The notes: a model not told the origin generated them from the sequence alone. A stretch of DNA of 64,000 nucleotides from Dyadobacter linearis (GCF_907165045.1 NZ_CAJRAU010000003.1:682001-746000); one strand, 5' to 3'; counted from the stretch's first letter, positions 1 to 8,870 are shown. Program-made: numbers and translations.

Positions 1-31
1 CTTTGACCTCAAAGTCCTTATAGTTATTCAT
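1..31 (-). CDS. FecR-like anti-sigma factor, N-terminal fragment cut by window edge
   Basis: On the minus strand an ATG at 31-29 opens a frame reading MNNYKDFEVK before the window ends. This start resembles FecR-family anti-sigma factors of Bacteroidota, and it lies 87 bp downstream of a FecI-type sigma gene, where fecR normally sits. Family knowledge: FecR spans the inner membrane and relays a signal from a TonB-dependent transporter to its sigma factor. Only ten codons are visible, so the call rests mainly on context; a SusC-type transporter gene would be expected further left. Confidence 0.5.
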   Translation of the reverse strand, partial: MNNYKDFEVK

Positions 32-117
32 GGATTAATGAAATTATTTGCTATACTACGATGAGTATCGGGTCAGCAAATAGTACCCATGTGAGCTCGT
101 ATTTATTTTAAATATTT

Positions 118-732
118 TCAGAAGCAGGAAAAACCGGAAAGAAATGTCAGGAAAACGGCCGCGTGGTGCCATTGCTCTCTTAATTTTTGAATACCATATT
201 GCAGGTAATTGGCCACAGCCTGACGTTGCAGGCCCATTACCACGGCTATCTCATCATAGGAAAGATTTTCGTAGTATTTGAGGTACAGCGCTTCTTTCTG
301 CCTTTTTGGAAGAGAATCTATTGCCTGGCGCAACCGGCTGCTGGTGAGCTGGTCCGTCTCATTAATGATCCAGTCAGATTCTGGCGAAATGTCGTCGAAA
401 GGTTCATTCCCGCTGATTTCAGAAAACACCGATTGCCTCCGGTTTCTTCTTACCAGATTATTCCGCAGTGACTGAAAAAGGTAAGGCCGGATTGCCGCGA
501 CGTCAGACAGAGACTCGCGCTTTTCCCAGATCGCCAGAAAAAGATCCTGCAAACAATCCTTGATCAAATCACGATCTGCCGTGAAACGCGTGCCGTAATG
601 ATACAATGAAGCATAATTAAGCTCGGTAATCTCGGCAAACGCACTTTTGTCTCCGGTACAGAATTGTCGCCAGCGCGTGACCAGATAGGCTTCGGGTAAA
701 ATTTCTGAATGCTTCACAGGAATCAGGGACAA
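118..732 (-). CDS. FecI-type ECF RNA polymerase sigma factor
   Basis: A 204-residue sigma-70 family protein of the extracytoplasmic-function class. Region 2 spans roughly residues 25-95 (LIKDCLQDLFLAIWEKRE, then an RPYLFQSLRNNL motif). Region 4, the helix-turn-helix that reads the -35-like element, lies at about 140-185 (LPKRQKEALYLKYY, then LSYDEIAVVMG). The FecR-like start just downstream fits a FecI/FecR pair controlling an outer-membrane transporter. The frame has no ATG near its 5' end; TTG at 732 is the apparent start, with a GTG five codons later as an alternative. An ATG with a better-spaced GGAAGG lies 7 bases upstream but in another frame, so the true start is uncertain. Confidence 0.85.
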   Translation of the reverse strand: MSLIPVKHSEILPEAYLVTRWRQFCTGDKSAFAEITELNYASLYHYGTRFTADRDLIKDCLQDLFLAIWEKRESLSDVAAIRPYLFQSLRNNLVRRNRRQSVFSEISGNEPFDDISPESDWIINETDQLTSSRLRQAIDSLPKRQKEALYLKYYENLSYDEIAVVMGLQRQAVANYLQYGIQKLREQWHHAAVFLTFLSGFSCF

Positions 733-837
733 AATTCATTGATAAACCTTCCACTTCAATACATCCAACTAAATCTTGTAATCGGTATGTAAATATCAAT
801 GATGACTTTGCCTCAACTATCCTGCGCTATCATGCTT

Positions 838-2073
838 TTATTTAAAAATTTCTCCGATTTGGTCAATACTTACTCCAAGCACTTTCATGGAGATTGCATT
901 CAGCGCTGTTTTGTCCCCTTCAAAATGGTAAGTACGCTGGCGGTGCGTCACTTTTTCACCTTCCTTCAAGGCTCTTGCCGGTGAACTCGATTCAAGCTCG
1001 TAAAATGGTCCCATTTGTGTCCCGTCTTCCAGCTTACCATCGTTGTATGCATTCAGCGCATCACCGTCAAAAGGGTCTTTATGGATCTCCCAGGTCGATT
1101 TCAGATACTTACCTTCGCGGTCCAGGTTGAATTGTATGATCGTCAGAATGCCATTTGCTGCGTCGTAACTCCCCGCAATATTCCTGGCCGATCTGGGTGC
1201 AATACCTATTTTGCTTCTGAATTTCCCGTCGGCTTTCAGGAAAGCGACCGAATCTTTGACTACAAATCTGTCAGCAGGAATTGCTCCGAAATAGTTATCG
1301 GTAATCGCAAGTTTTTCAGGATCTTTTGGTAAAAAAGGTGTGATAATTACCGTTTGGTCCGAAGGTTTGAACATACCGAGCAGCCAGATTCCCAGCATTC
1401 CAGTCTCCGGTTTCCATTCAGAATCCTTGTTTACGATCGAGTTGACAGATTCATAACCCACACTTTTGCATTGTCCGAGCGTTTTCAGATCGAGGTTTTC
1501 AAGCATATCACGCTGGCTGAGCATCGTGACTTTTCTATTAATCTCAACCACAAATACCTGCCCTGAATAATTTTCGATAAATGCATTCACCTGAAATGTG
1601 ACGGACGAACTGTCCGATCCGGTGACAGGATAAGCGACTGTGTCGATCAGCGGCGGAGTCTGCCAGTTTTGAAAATCAAACTTCGCGCCTCTCTTGAAAT
1701 ACACCGAAAACTGCCCGCCTTCCGGCGAAAGCCAGAAACGTTCCTCGCCACCAAATGCATTGATATGTGGCTGGTAAACGCCACTTTCGATGAGTTTATA
1801 GTTGATCCAGCCGTAACTGTTCCCATCGCTTCCGTTAGCAGTACTCGTCATCACCCGACCCTGGTAAGCCGGGATAATGATCGCTTTTGAATGGGGATTG
1901 TCAGGCGCGGTAAGTACGACAATCTCTTTGTATTTTTTTAAAAACTCCTGATCGTAACCAAAAGTCCCTGCTGCTGGTGTTTCCATTTTTTCGTTTTCGC
2001 TGCTATTGTTTTTATTCTGGCAGGATACCGTTACCGCCACCGCCACCAGAATTACTGCGAAAAGCTTTTTCAT
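838..2073 (-). CDS. Conserved lipoprotein, probably DUF6786 family
   Basis: A 411-residue protein starting MKKLFAV with a lipoprotein signal peptide (hydrophobic run, then VTVSC with Cys18), so probably anchored in the periplasm or outer membrane. I recognise the general sequence as an uncharacterised Bacteroidota/Planctomycetota family that I believe is DUF6786; no enzymatic function is established and no catalytic motif is obvious. Its ATG at 2073 lies 2 bp after the stop of the RhaT-type symporter gene, so the two are surely cotranscribed. That suggests a role with sugar, and a sugar-binding or mutarotase-like function is possible but only inferred. A longer upstream extension of the frame overlaps rhaT and was rejected because the signal peptide begins at this ATG. 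Confidence 0.8.
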   Translation of the reverse strand: MKKLFAVILVAVAVTVSCQNKNNSSENEKMETPAAGTFGYDQEFLKKYKEIVVLTAPDNPHSKAIIIPAYQGRVMTSTANGSDGNSYGWINYKLIESGVYQPHINAFGGEERFWLSPEGGQFSVYFKRGAKFDFQNWQTPPLIDTVAYPVTGSDSSSVTFQVNAFIENYSGQVFVVEINRKVTMLSQRDMLENLDLKTLGQCKSVGYESVNSIVNKDSEWKPETGMLGIWLLGMFKPSDQTVIITPFLPKDPEKLAITDNYFGAIPADRFVVKDSVAFLKADGKFRSKIGIAPRSARNIAGSYDAANGILTIIQFNLDREGKYLKSTWEIHKDPFDGDALNAYNDGKLEDGTQMGPFYELESSSPARALKEGEKVTHRQRTYHFEGDKTALNAISMKVLGVSIDQIGEIFK

Positions 2074-2075
2074 GG

Positions 2076-3158
2076 CTATTCTCTCAGATAATTGCCATAA
2101 CCTACAACCAGCACGGCAAGTATGATCACCAAAATACCCGCTATGACGGTTGTGATCGTCTTTTTGCTCACTCCTTTCCACTCCTTCAAAGCAAGTCCCC
2201 ACGAGTTGGCGACCAGGATAATGAATGCCATGTGCAGGATCCAGGAACTCGGTCCGTTACCGAGCTTGCTTTCCCCCATTCCGTAGAAGAAGAACTGCAT
2301 AAACCACGTAGCACCGGCCAGGGCAGAGAATATGTAATTGGAAACCAGCGGAGTAGCGGAATTGGTGTAGTCGCCGAAAGTCCGGTTGCGCGCATTCAGG
2401 ATCATACACCAGATAAAATTGGTAGTAAGCCCGCCCCAGAGGATCACGACGTAGGTCACGTTGTTTTGGAACAAAAACTCGCCTTCACCCGGATTAGCCG
2501 CTTTCCAGATCGCATTGGCCTCTTCTGCCATGATCTTTCCTGCGTCGATACCGAATGCAAAACACGCGCTCAATACACCGGAAATGATAGAAACTGTTAA
2601 TCCAAGACCGATTTTGAATTCATTTTTCGCGTCGGGCACAAACCCGCTTCTTACAAGGTCTTTATCTTTCATGGAACCGGCTTTGCCACAAAGGATAATT
2701 CCGATGATGCATATCAGCAAACCCAGCAACACCATTTGTCCCCAGGTGTTTGAGAAAAGATCAGAAATGGTGTCTTTCCCGGGTGTTGGTTGAAATTGAT
2801 AGTAAATGGAAGGTATCAGTGCTCCGAAAACGGCGGTAAGTCCGAGAATGATCGAGCTGCCCAGCGACACGCCAAGGTATCGTACGCCCAGCCCGTAAGT
2901 AAGTCCGCCGATTCCCCAGAGCAACCCAAAAATGTAAGTGTACATCAACGTACTGCTATCGGTATGTGCGATGATTTCGGAGAAGCCGGGGATGGTCAGG
3001 TAAGCCGCGACCGGCGGGACGATCATCCAAGAAAAAAGGCCGCCGACAATCCAATAGGATTCCCAGGCCCAGCCTTTGACTTGTTTGTATGGAATATAAA
3101 AACTGCCGGAAGCGAAGCCTCCGATAAAGTGAAAGATAACACCAAGAAGAGCCTGCAT
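2076..3158 (-). CDS. rhaT: RhaT-type L-rhamnose/proton symporter
   Basis: A 360-residue inner-membrane protein with about ten hydrophobic helices. It shows the layout of E. coli RhaT: an N-terminal GGFASGSFYIPYKQVKGW stretch followed by WESYWIVGG, an internal LLWGIGGLTYGLGVRYLG segment, and a late WFMQFFFYGMGESKLG, each with a close counterpart in RhaT. The family imports L-rhamnose (or lyxose/mannose) with a proton; the exact substrate here is not certain. It is the middle gene of a three-gene minus-strand unit, 41 bp after the FG-GAP protein gene and 2 bp before the lipoprotein gene. No rhamnose isomerase, kinase or aldolase is nearby, so the sugar is processed by enzymes encoded elsewhere or is not rhamnose. 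Confidence 0.85.
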   Translation of the reverse strand: MQALLGVIFHFIGGFASGSFYIPYKQVKGWAWESYWIVGGLFSWMIVPPVAAYLTIPGFSEIIAHTDSSTLMYTYIFGLLWGIGGLTYGLGVRYLGVSLGSSIILGLTAVFGALIPSIYYQFQPTPGKDTISDLFSNTWGQMVLLGLLICIIGIILCGKAGSMKDKDLVRSGFVPDAKNEFKIGLGLTVSIISGVLSACFAFGIDAGKIMAEEANAIWKAANPGEGEFLFQNNVTYVVILWGGLTTNFIWCMILNARNRTFGDYTNSATPLVSNYIFSALAGATWFMQFFFYGMGESKLGNGPSSWILHMAFIILVANSWGLALKEWKGVSKKTITTVIAGILVIILAVLVVGYGNYLRE

Positions 3159-3199
3159 GAATTTAGGATTTTATCATGTAAGAGCTGTCCAGCGGGTAT

Positions 3200-5446
3200 C
3201 TACTCAACGATTACCTTTTTTACAACGCGTTTGTCACCGCTTTTCAATTCCACCAAATAGAGCCCAGCAGGCCAGTTTTGGGTAGAAATTTCTCGTTCTG
3301 CATTTGCCCGTACAGGTACGTCCCGCAGGATTTGGCGGCCGCCGGAAGTGAGGATATTGAGGGTTCCGGTTTGGTTTGAAGAGATTTTAAGATACGCTGT
3401 GGCGGGATTGGGAAATACGGATATTTCCGGTAAAAATCCGGGCTCGACCGATGTAATTTCAACCGGTAACACATTGGTAAGCAACCTGATACCGCCAGCG
3501 TTGTTCCCTATCGCGAGATCTGGCTTTTTGTCTCCGTTCAAATCGGCTACGGAAAGCGAAAGGTAGGAGCCGAAATTTGGTGCGCCGGGCTTATTGTTAA
3601 TGCTGATGAGCTGGTTTTCGCGTTCGGCCCATTTGCCCCACTCGGCGCCGTGAAAAATGCGGAGGTTACCGGTGTGATCAACTGTCGCGAGATCCATGAA
3701 TCCATCGAGATCGAAATCTGCTGCGGCTACCTGCGGCGAGCGGCCTGCAAAATTGATCCCTACTCCGGCAAATGCGTCGGTTTCCAGTCTGAATGCGAAC
3801 TGTTTGCTATTGCCTGTATTGGTGAAATAGAATAAATTCCCCTGCCCTTTTCCTGCCAGTAAATCCAGGTCTCCGTCCCCATCCGCATCGAAAAAGTAAG
3901 GCGAGTCGCTGCTCGACAGTTCGGCGGGCAATGCGATTGTGACTGCCTCGGCGAGGTTAAGCTGAACCGGCGCGCCAGCCGCGGCTTTGTTCGCAATGTA
4001 CCGGTATTCTATCCGAAGGTTACTGAGCGAAACGCCCGAAAAACCGAGATCAGCCACCCCGTCGCCATTGAAATCGGCCCACTGCGGCTTGATATTGAAC
4101 AATCCGAGTGTGGCTGGCAGGTTAAGATAATTTTCGGACTCGACCACAAATGCCGGCGCGGCCGCTGTCCCTTCATTTTTCAACAACCAGAAACCTCCCC
4201 GAAAACCGTTGGTGCCAGGCACGCCGCCGGTTCCTATCAGCATATCCTGGTCCCCGTCGCCGTCCATATCAAAAAACGCCGGCGCCGCATTCTCGCCTAC
4301 ATCGAGCATTTGGTCTTGCAGGATATTCTTTTGTTTGAGTTGAAAATCCGGTTTTGAAGCGGTACCTGCATTGTGGTACAGCCAGCCCGACGATTTGAAA
4401 TCGGTAAGATTAAGGTCGTTTGAAGGCAAATTCGGAGCTATCAGCAAATCGGGCGTTCCGTCGAAATCCATATCCTCGTAAAATGCCGCAGGAAAAATGT
4501 GCATTAATACCGGATCTTTGGTGGGATACGCATTTGAATAGGCTGTAAAGTTGCCGATCAATCCACTGGCCGAGTTAGTTAAAAAGGAAATGTGCTCGTT
4601 ACTGACGTGACCTACCAGCAAATCTTTTTTACCATCCCCATTCAAATCCTGCAACAGGATAGAGTTACCTGCGTGCATGATCCGCCCCGCCTCGATCTCC
4701 ACCACGCCGCAGTCCAGACCAAAATCAAAACCTTCCGTTGCTCCTTTGCTGAAATTGCCCCAACAATCGCCATTCCGCTGGAAAACGGGATTTTTGGAGT
4801 TACCCAAACTATCGGGCACACCGAATTTCTCCATGCTCAGGTTTTGGTGCAATTCAATATAAGTACCTGAGAAATCAAAGGTCAGCAGGTCGAGATCTCC
4901 GTCGTCGTCAATATCCGTAATGCCGGGAATATCTGTTCCTGAGACCTGTAAATTGATATTTCCAGAAAAACCTTTGGTAAAAAGCACTTCCTGCATCAGC
5001 TTCCACGACCATGCATTACCCGATTTTATTTGCTGATAAACGCTGATTCCCAGCGAAGTACTTGCAAAAAGATCCTTGTTTCCGTCGCCATTGTAATCGG
5101 CTAAAATCATCCAGTTATCAGCTTTCGGGAAAAGTGTTTCGTAATAGGGTGCGTGAATGAATGCTTTTTGTGCAGGATTAGCGGGATGAGTGCCCGCTAT
5201 GAACGTGGTGACTTTGCTATTGGTGCGATCAAATATGACCAGATCTTCTTCTGAATCGTCATTCAAATGCAATTTCAGGAACTGCGGGGCATTGATCCCG
5301 CCAGCCCACGGATTTGCAAGTTTCGCTCCCTTTGAAGTAACCGAGGTGACCGTATCCATTTTAAACCAGACCTGTTGCGAAAATGCGGCAGGCGGCAGGC
5401 AAAAAGTGAAGATCAGAAGTATGAGGGAGGTATATTTGGTTCGCAT
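3200..5446 (-). CDS. Secreted FG-GAP/VCBS repeat protein with T9SS sorting domain
   Basis: A 748-residue exported protein. MRTKYTSLILLIFTFCLPPAAFS is a Sec signal peptide, so the ATG at 5446 is preferred over an upstream start. The body holds at least nine calcium-binding Asp motifs (DYNGDGNKDL, DIDDDGDLDL, DLNGDGKKDL, DMDGDGDQDM, DADGDGDLDL and others) spaced as in beta-propeller FG-GAP/VCBS repeats. The last 75 residues, from ISVFPNPA to KKVIVE, are a type A T9SS C-terminal sorting domain, so the protein should be exported and attached to the cell surface. No enzymatic domain is visible; binding or adhesion is the likely role. It heads the operon with the RhaT-type symporter. Confidence 0.85.
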   Translation of the reverse strand: MRTKYTSLILLIFTFCLPPAAFSQQVWFKMDTVTSVTSKGAKLANPWAGGINAPQFLKLHLNDDSEEDLVIFDRTNSKVTTFIAGTHPANPAQKAFIHAPYYETLFPKADNWMILADYNGDGNKDLFASTSLGISVYQQIKSGNAWSWKLMQEVLFTKGFSGNINLQVSGTDIPGITDIDDDGDLDLLTFDFSGTYIELHQNLSMEKFGVPDSLGNSKNPVFQRNGDCWGNFSKGATEGFDFGLDCGVVEIEAGRIMHAGNSILLQDLNGDGKKDLLVGHVSNEHISFLTNSASGLIGNFTAYSNAYPTKDPVLMHIFPAAFYEDMDFDGTPDLLIAPNLPSNDLNLTDFKSSGWLYHNAGTASKPDFQLKQKNILQDQMLDVGENAAPAFFDMDGDGDQDMLIGTGGVPGTNGFRGGFWLLKNEGTAAAPAFVVESENYLNLPATLGLFNIKPQWADFNGDGVADLGFSGVSLSNLRIEYRYIANKAAAGAPVQLNLAEAVTIALPAELSSSDSPYFFDADGDGDLDLLAGKGQGNLFYFTNTGNSKQFAFRLETDAFAGVGINFAGRSPQVAAADFDLDGFMDLATVDHTGNLRIFHGAEWGKWAERENQLISINNKPGAPNFGSYLSLSVADLNGDKKPDLAIGNNAGGIRLLTNVLPVEITSVEPGFLPEISVFPNPATAYLKISSNQTGTLNILTSGGRQILRDVPVRANAEREISTQNWPAGLYLVELKSGDKRVVKKVIVE

Positions 5447-5566
5447 CGTTGACGAATATTCTATTAGTTTTGCAGCTTTCCGCGGCCGCCCCGCTGAGCT
5501 CATGTTTCAGGCTTCTCAAACCTAACGAAATAAGGCCTCATAACTTTATAACGACCATATTTTTCC

Positions 5567-6871
5567 ATGTTTACTACCACCGAAACGCTTTATCAACATT
5601 TCAAGAAAAGTTCGCGTGTTTCAACTGACACCCGGCAGGTCAGCGAAGGTTGTATATTCTTTGCTTTAAAGGGAGATAAATTTGACGGTAACCAATATGC
5701 TGCCGAAGCTTTGAAAAAAGGGGCAGCTTACGCGGTGGTCAGCGACGAAACGGTGGTAACGGACCCGCGTTTTCTGCTCGTCGAAGATACGTTGCTGGCT
5801 TTGCAGGATCTGGCCAGATTTCATCGGAAGACATTTGCATTTCCCGTGATCGCATTAACCGGTTCAAACGGGAAAACGACCTCCAAAGAACTGATTGCCA
5901 AGGTATTGTCAATGAAATACAATACCTACGCCACGTCCGGAAACCTCAATAACCACATCGGCGTTCCGCTCACACTGCTGGCTGTCGACACTGCTAAAAA
6001 CGAAATGGCGGTTATAGAAATGGGCGCAAACCACCAGCAGGAAATTGCGCTACTGTGTTCGATCGCACTTCCCACGCACGGATTGATCACGAATATCGGT
6101 AAGGCGCATTTGGAAGGTTTCGGCGGACAGGAAGGCGTGAAAAAAGGAAAAGGTGAGCTTTTTGATTTTCTGTCAAAGAAAAAAGGGATCGTATTTGTAA
6201 ACTCTCAAAATGACGTGATCATGGAGATGGTCAGCAAGCGGCGCGCTTTCGGGGAAATTGTTTTTTATGGTTCTGAAAGCAGCGCTGTAAATCCGACCCT
6301 ATTGTCTGATAATCCGGTTGTTACGTTTCAATATGCAGGCAAGACAGTGTCGACGCATTTACCAGGCAGCTATAATTTTGACAATATAAATGCCGCGCTG
6401 GCTGTCGGGAAGCACTTTGGAGTGGAAGATGCGGATGCATTGGAAGCTGTGGCCACTTACCAGCCGGACAATAACCGCTCGCAAATCGTGAAAAAAGGCT
6501 CAAATACGGTGATCATGGACGCTTACAATGCAAATCCATCGTCAATGTCGGCTGCGATCGCCAACTTTGCCAGGCTGGACGCACCGCGTAAAATGCTGAT
6601 CCTAGGCGATATGTTTGAACTGGGCGACGCCGCTGCTGACGAGCACCTTGCATTGGGTAAACAGATTGCAGGTGAGAGCTTCGATATCGTGATCCTGGCG
6701 GGCGCATTAATGCAGCACGCATTGCCCGCTTTACCAAAAGCCTACTACTTCCCCGACAAGTTTTCACTGCATAACTGGGTGATGGACAACCCGCAGGAAA
6801 ATACAAATATTCTGATTAAAGGATCAAGGGGAATGTCACTGGAAACCGTGCTGAACCTGCTGCCCGGCTAA
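5567..6871 (+). CDS. murF: UDP-N-acetylmuramoyl-tripeptide--D-alanyl-D-alanine ligase MurF
   Basis: A 434-residue Mur ligase that adds D-Ala-D-Ala to the UDP-MurNAc tripeptide in the last cytoplasmic step of peptidoglycan precursor synthesis. The N-terminal substrate domain carries STDTRQVSEGCIFFALKGDKFDG, typical of MurF/MurE. The ATP loop TGSNGKTTSKELI lies at residues 98-110. The central domain includes EMGANHQQEIA and ITNIGKAHLEGF, and the C-terminal domain carries DAYNANPSSM and LGDMFELG, both characteristic of MurF. Length matches the family. It stands alone here, outside a division and cell-wall cluster, divergent from the FG-GAP gene with 120 bp between them. Confidence 0.97.
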   Translation: MFTTTETLYQHFKKSSRVSTDTRQVSEGCIFFALKGDKFDGNQYAAEALKKGAAYAVVSDETVVTDPRFLLVEDTLLALQDLARFHRKTFAFPVIALTGSNGKTTSKELIAKVLSMKYNTYATSGNLNNHIGVPLTLLAVDTAKNEMAVIEMGANHQQEIALLCSIALPTHGLITNIGKAHLEGFGGQEGVKKGKGELFDFLSKKKGIVFVNSQNDVIMEMVSKRRAFGEIVFYGSESSAVNPTLLSDNPVVTFQYAGKTVSTHLPGSYNFDNINAALAVGKHFGVEDADALEAVATYQPDNNRSQIVKKGSNTVIMDAYNANPSSMSAAIANFARLDAPRKMLILGDMFELGDAAADEHLALGKQIAGESFDIVILAGALMQHALPALPKAYYFPDKFSLHNWVMDNPQENTNILIKGSRGMSLETVLNLLPG

Positions 6872-7019
6872 CCGAGATATTGAAACTCCATATCGGTAAA
6901 ATTATATTGCTAATATCAATGATATCATTGGCAAAATCTATTACATTCTATTTTCTATCAATAAAATCAAATTCATTTGATTTTAACAACTCTTTCCTGA
7001 GATAGTACAAGGCCGATTC

Positions 7020-7050
7020 TTGACTTGCCGGGCGGGCGGTTGTAAGTTTG
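7020..7050 (+). promoter_or_regulatory. Predicted Bacteroidota promoter of ahpC
   Basis: TAAGTTTG at 7043-7050 matches the Bacteroidota -7 consensus TAnnTTTG exactly. A TTG at 7020-7022, 20 bases upstream, fits the -33 element. The -7 box ends 39 bp before the ahpC ATG. This is a pattern match only. Confidence 0.55.
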
Positions 7051-7089
7051 TAACACTAAAAAATACAATTTACAATCACGCAATTAATT

Positions 7090-7641
7090 ATGGCAAATAG
7101 ACTGTTATCAGTGGGATCTGCATTCCCTGAATTCAAAAAAACTTCGGTAGTATCTCTTGAAAAAGGAAATGAATTCTACGATATTACCTCGGAAGATCAC
7201 AAAAACGCTGACAAGTGGATGGTGATGTTCTGGTGGCCAAAAGACTTCACTTTTGTTTGCCCAACCGAGATCGCTGAATTTGGAAAGCACGTAGGCGACT
7301 TCGCTGATCGCGACACGATCCTGATCGGCGCTTCCACTGACAGCGAGTACGTTCACCTTGCATGGAGAAAAAACCACGACGATCTGCGTGATCTGCAATT
7401 CCCTATGCTGGCGGACACTTCCAAGTCTCTTGCAGAAGAACTTGGTATCCTTGAAGAAAACGAGAAAATCGCTTACCGCGTAACTTACATCGTTGATCCA
7501 CAAGGAATTATTCGCTGGGTAAGTGTTAACGACCTTTCAGTTGGCCGTAACGTTGGCGAGGTGATCCGTGTTTTGGATGCTTTGCAAACTGACGAACTTT
7601 GCCCTTGCAACTGGCAAAAAGGCGAGGCTACGCTTGCATAA
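7090..7641 (+). CDS. ahpC: AhpC-type peroxiredoxin
   Basis: A 183-residue thiol peroxidase that reduces hydrogen peroxide and alkyl hydroperoxides in the cytoplasm. The peroxidatic cysteine is Cys57 in FTFVCPTEI. The C-terminus carries a Cys-Pro-Cys pair (Cys171, Cys173) in DELCPCNWQKG, the arrangement of Mycobacterium tuberculosis AhpC, which uses extra C-terminal cysteines and is recycled by AhpD rather than by AhpF. The next gene encodes an AhpD-like protein, supporting this pairing. A promoter match lies upstream, and a long inverted repeat fills the gap to the downstream gene. OxyR control would be expected, but no site was identified. Confidence 0.95.
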   Translation: MANRLLSVGSAFPEFKKTSVVSLEKGNEFYDITSEDHKNADKWMVMFWWPKDFTFVCPTEIAEFGKHVGDFADRDTILIGASTDSEYVHLAWRKNHDDLRDLQFPMLADTSKSLAEELGILEENEKIAYRVTYIVDPQGIIRWVSVNDLSVGRNVGEVIRVLDALQTDELCPCNWQKGEATLA

Positions 7642-7648
7642 CTGAGGT

Positions 7649-7710
7649 GTTAAAAGTTTATGAGTTTATGAGTGCTACATAGGGCGACTCTGAACTCATG
7701 AACTTTTAAC
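7649..7710. repeat. 19-bp imperfect inverted repeat between ahpC and ahpD
   Basis: GTTAAAAGTTTATGAGTTT at 7649-7667 pairs with GAACTCATGAACTTTTAAC at 7692-7710, with two G-T or mismatch positions and a 24-base loop. It occupies most of the 100-bp gap between the two genes. No T-run directly follows, so it may be an mRNA-stabilising or attenuating hairpin rather than a classic terminator. Confidence 0.6.
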
Positions 7711-7741
7711 TTATTCCTACTCTTCACTCAAACTTTCCTAC

Positions 7742-8332
7742 ATGTACCCATTTGCAGCAACAGGGAATACCAAAGATTCCCTTTATAAGGAGGTAAATCT
7801 CCCCGCAGAGTTTGAAAGCGTGCTGATAAGCAAACTAGCTGCGCTGGATCACCGCTATTTGAAAGACTTGAAAGTAAATGTGAGTAATGCATTGAAATCC
7901 GGCACATTGAGCCGTAAAGAAGCGCTTCTCATCGCTCTTTCGGTTGCAGTTAATGAAAAGAATAGTGCATTGATATCGGCTTTAGAAGAACTTCTCAAGA
8001 CCGAAGGAGCTGAGGACAAAGAGATTGCAGAAGTCACGGCCTGCGTTTCTTTGATGAATGCAAATAATGTGTTCTACCGTTTCAGACACTTCATGCACAA
8101 GGAGTTTTATGACAATGCACCTGCCGGAATCAAGATGAGCATTATGGTGAATCCGGTTTTGGGCAAAGAGTTTTTTGAATTGCTGAGTCTGGTAGTTTCC
8201 GCCCTGAATGGTTGCGAAATGTGTGTAACTTCTCACGAACAATCTGTATTGAACCACGGCGGCACTCAAGCCCGCATATTCGACGCAGTAAGAGTCGGCG
8301 CCATCTTCAAAAGCTTCTCAGTCCTCTTATAA
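7742..8332 (+). CDS. ahpD: AhpD-like alkylhydroperoxidase (carboxymuconolactone decarboxylase fold)
   Basis: A 196-residue protein of the AhpD/CMD family. The redox centre is the Cys-x-x-Cys motif of GCEMCVTSHEQSV (Cys158 and Cys161), with His165 behind it as in M. tuberculosis AhpD, where these residues and an upstream Glu relay protons and electrons. NVFYRFRHFM at about 109-118 is another conserved family stretch. In the known system AhpD passes electrons from lipoylated dihydrolipoamide acyltransferase to AhpC. It follows ahpC by 100 bp on the same strand, so joint function is very likely. Its 3' end is followed directly by the palindromic tandem array. Confidence 0.92.
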   Translation: MYPFAATGNTKDSLYKEVNLPAEFESVLISKLAALDHRYLKDLKVNVSNALKSGTLSRKEALLIALSVAVNEKNSALISALEELLKTEGAEDKEIAEVTACVSLMNANNVFYRFRHFMHKEFYDNAPAGIKMSIMVNPVLGKEFFELLSLVVSALNGCEMCVTSHEQSVLNHGGTQARIFDAVRVGAIFKSFSVLL

Positions 8333-8335
8333 TCC

Positions 8336-8870
8336 TTGTTCCGGGACTGAAGTCCCCGGCAATTGATTTTGGAGACTTTCAGTCTCTGCTAGCTCAAATT
8401 TGGCTTTGCCAAAATATTATTCTTTGTTCCGGGGACTGAAGTCCCCGGCAATTGATTTTTGGAGACTTTCAATCTCTGCAGCTCAAATCTGGCTTCGCCT
8501 AAATATTATTCTTTGTTCCGGGGACTGAAGTCCCCGGCAATTGATTTTGGAGACTTTCAGTCTCTGCTGGCTCAAATTTGGCTTCGCCTAAATATTATAA
8601 TCTTGTTCCGGGGACTGAAGTCCCCGGCAATTGATTTGGAGACTTTCAGTCTCTGCTAGCTCAAATTTGGCTTCGCCTAAATATTATATTCTTTGTTCCG
8701 GGGACTGAAGTCCCCGGCAATTGATTTTTGGAGACTTTCAGTCTCTGCTAGCTCGAATTTGGCTTCGCCTAAATATTAATCTTTGTTCCGGGGACTGAAG
8801 TCCCCGGCAATTGATTTTTGGAGACTTTCAGTCTCCCTACATCACGAATTTGGCAAAGCCAAAAAGAAAA
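8336..8870. repeat. Tandem array of six 88-90 bp units carrying small palindromes
   Basis: Units begin TTGTTCCGG at about 8336, 8425, 8514, 8604, 8694 and 8784. Each holds three short hairpin-like parts in the same order: CCGGGGACTGAAGTCCCCGG, then GAGACTTTCAGTCTC, then a TTTGGCTTCGCCTAAA-type element, ending in an AT-rich linker. The whole unit is conserved, including the linkers, which rules out a CRISPR. The sixth unit diverges after its second palindrome and ends with TTTGGCAAAGCCAAA. The array fills the convergent gap between ahpD and the lipoprotein operon. No credible gene lies in 8333-8998. Confidence 0.9.

Noticed and set aside
1977-2600. 207-residue frame on the plus strand
   Set aside because: Antisense to the RhaT-type symporter and lipoprotein genes, with no domain features.
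8459-8659. Open frame in the tandem array with recurring GLKSPAIDFG
   Set aside because: Translation of the palindromic repeat itself; the unit length varies between 88 and 90 bp, so the frame breaks between units.
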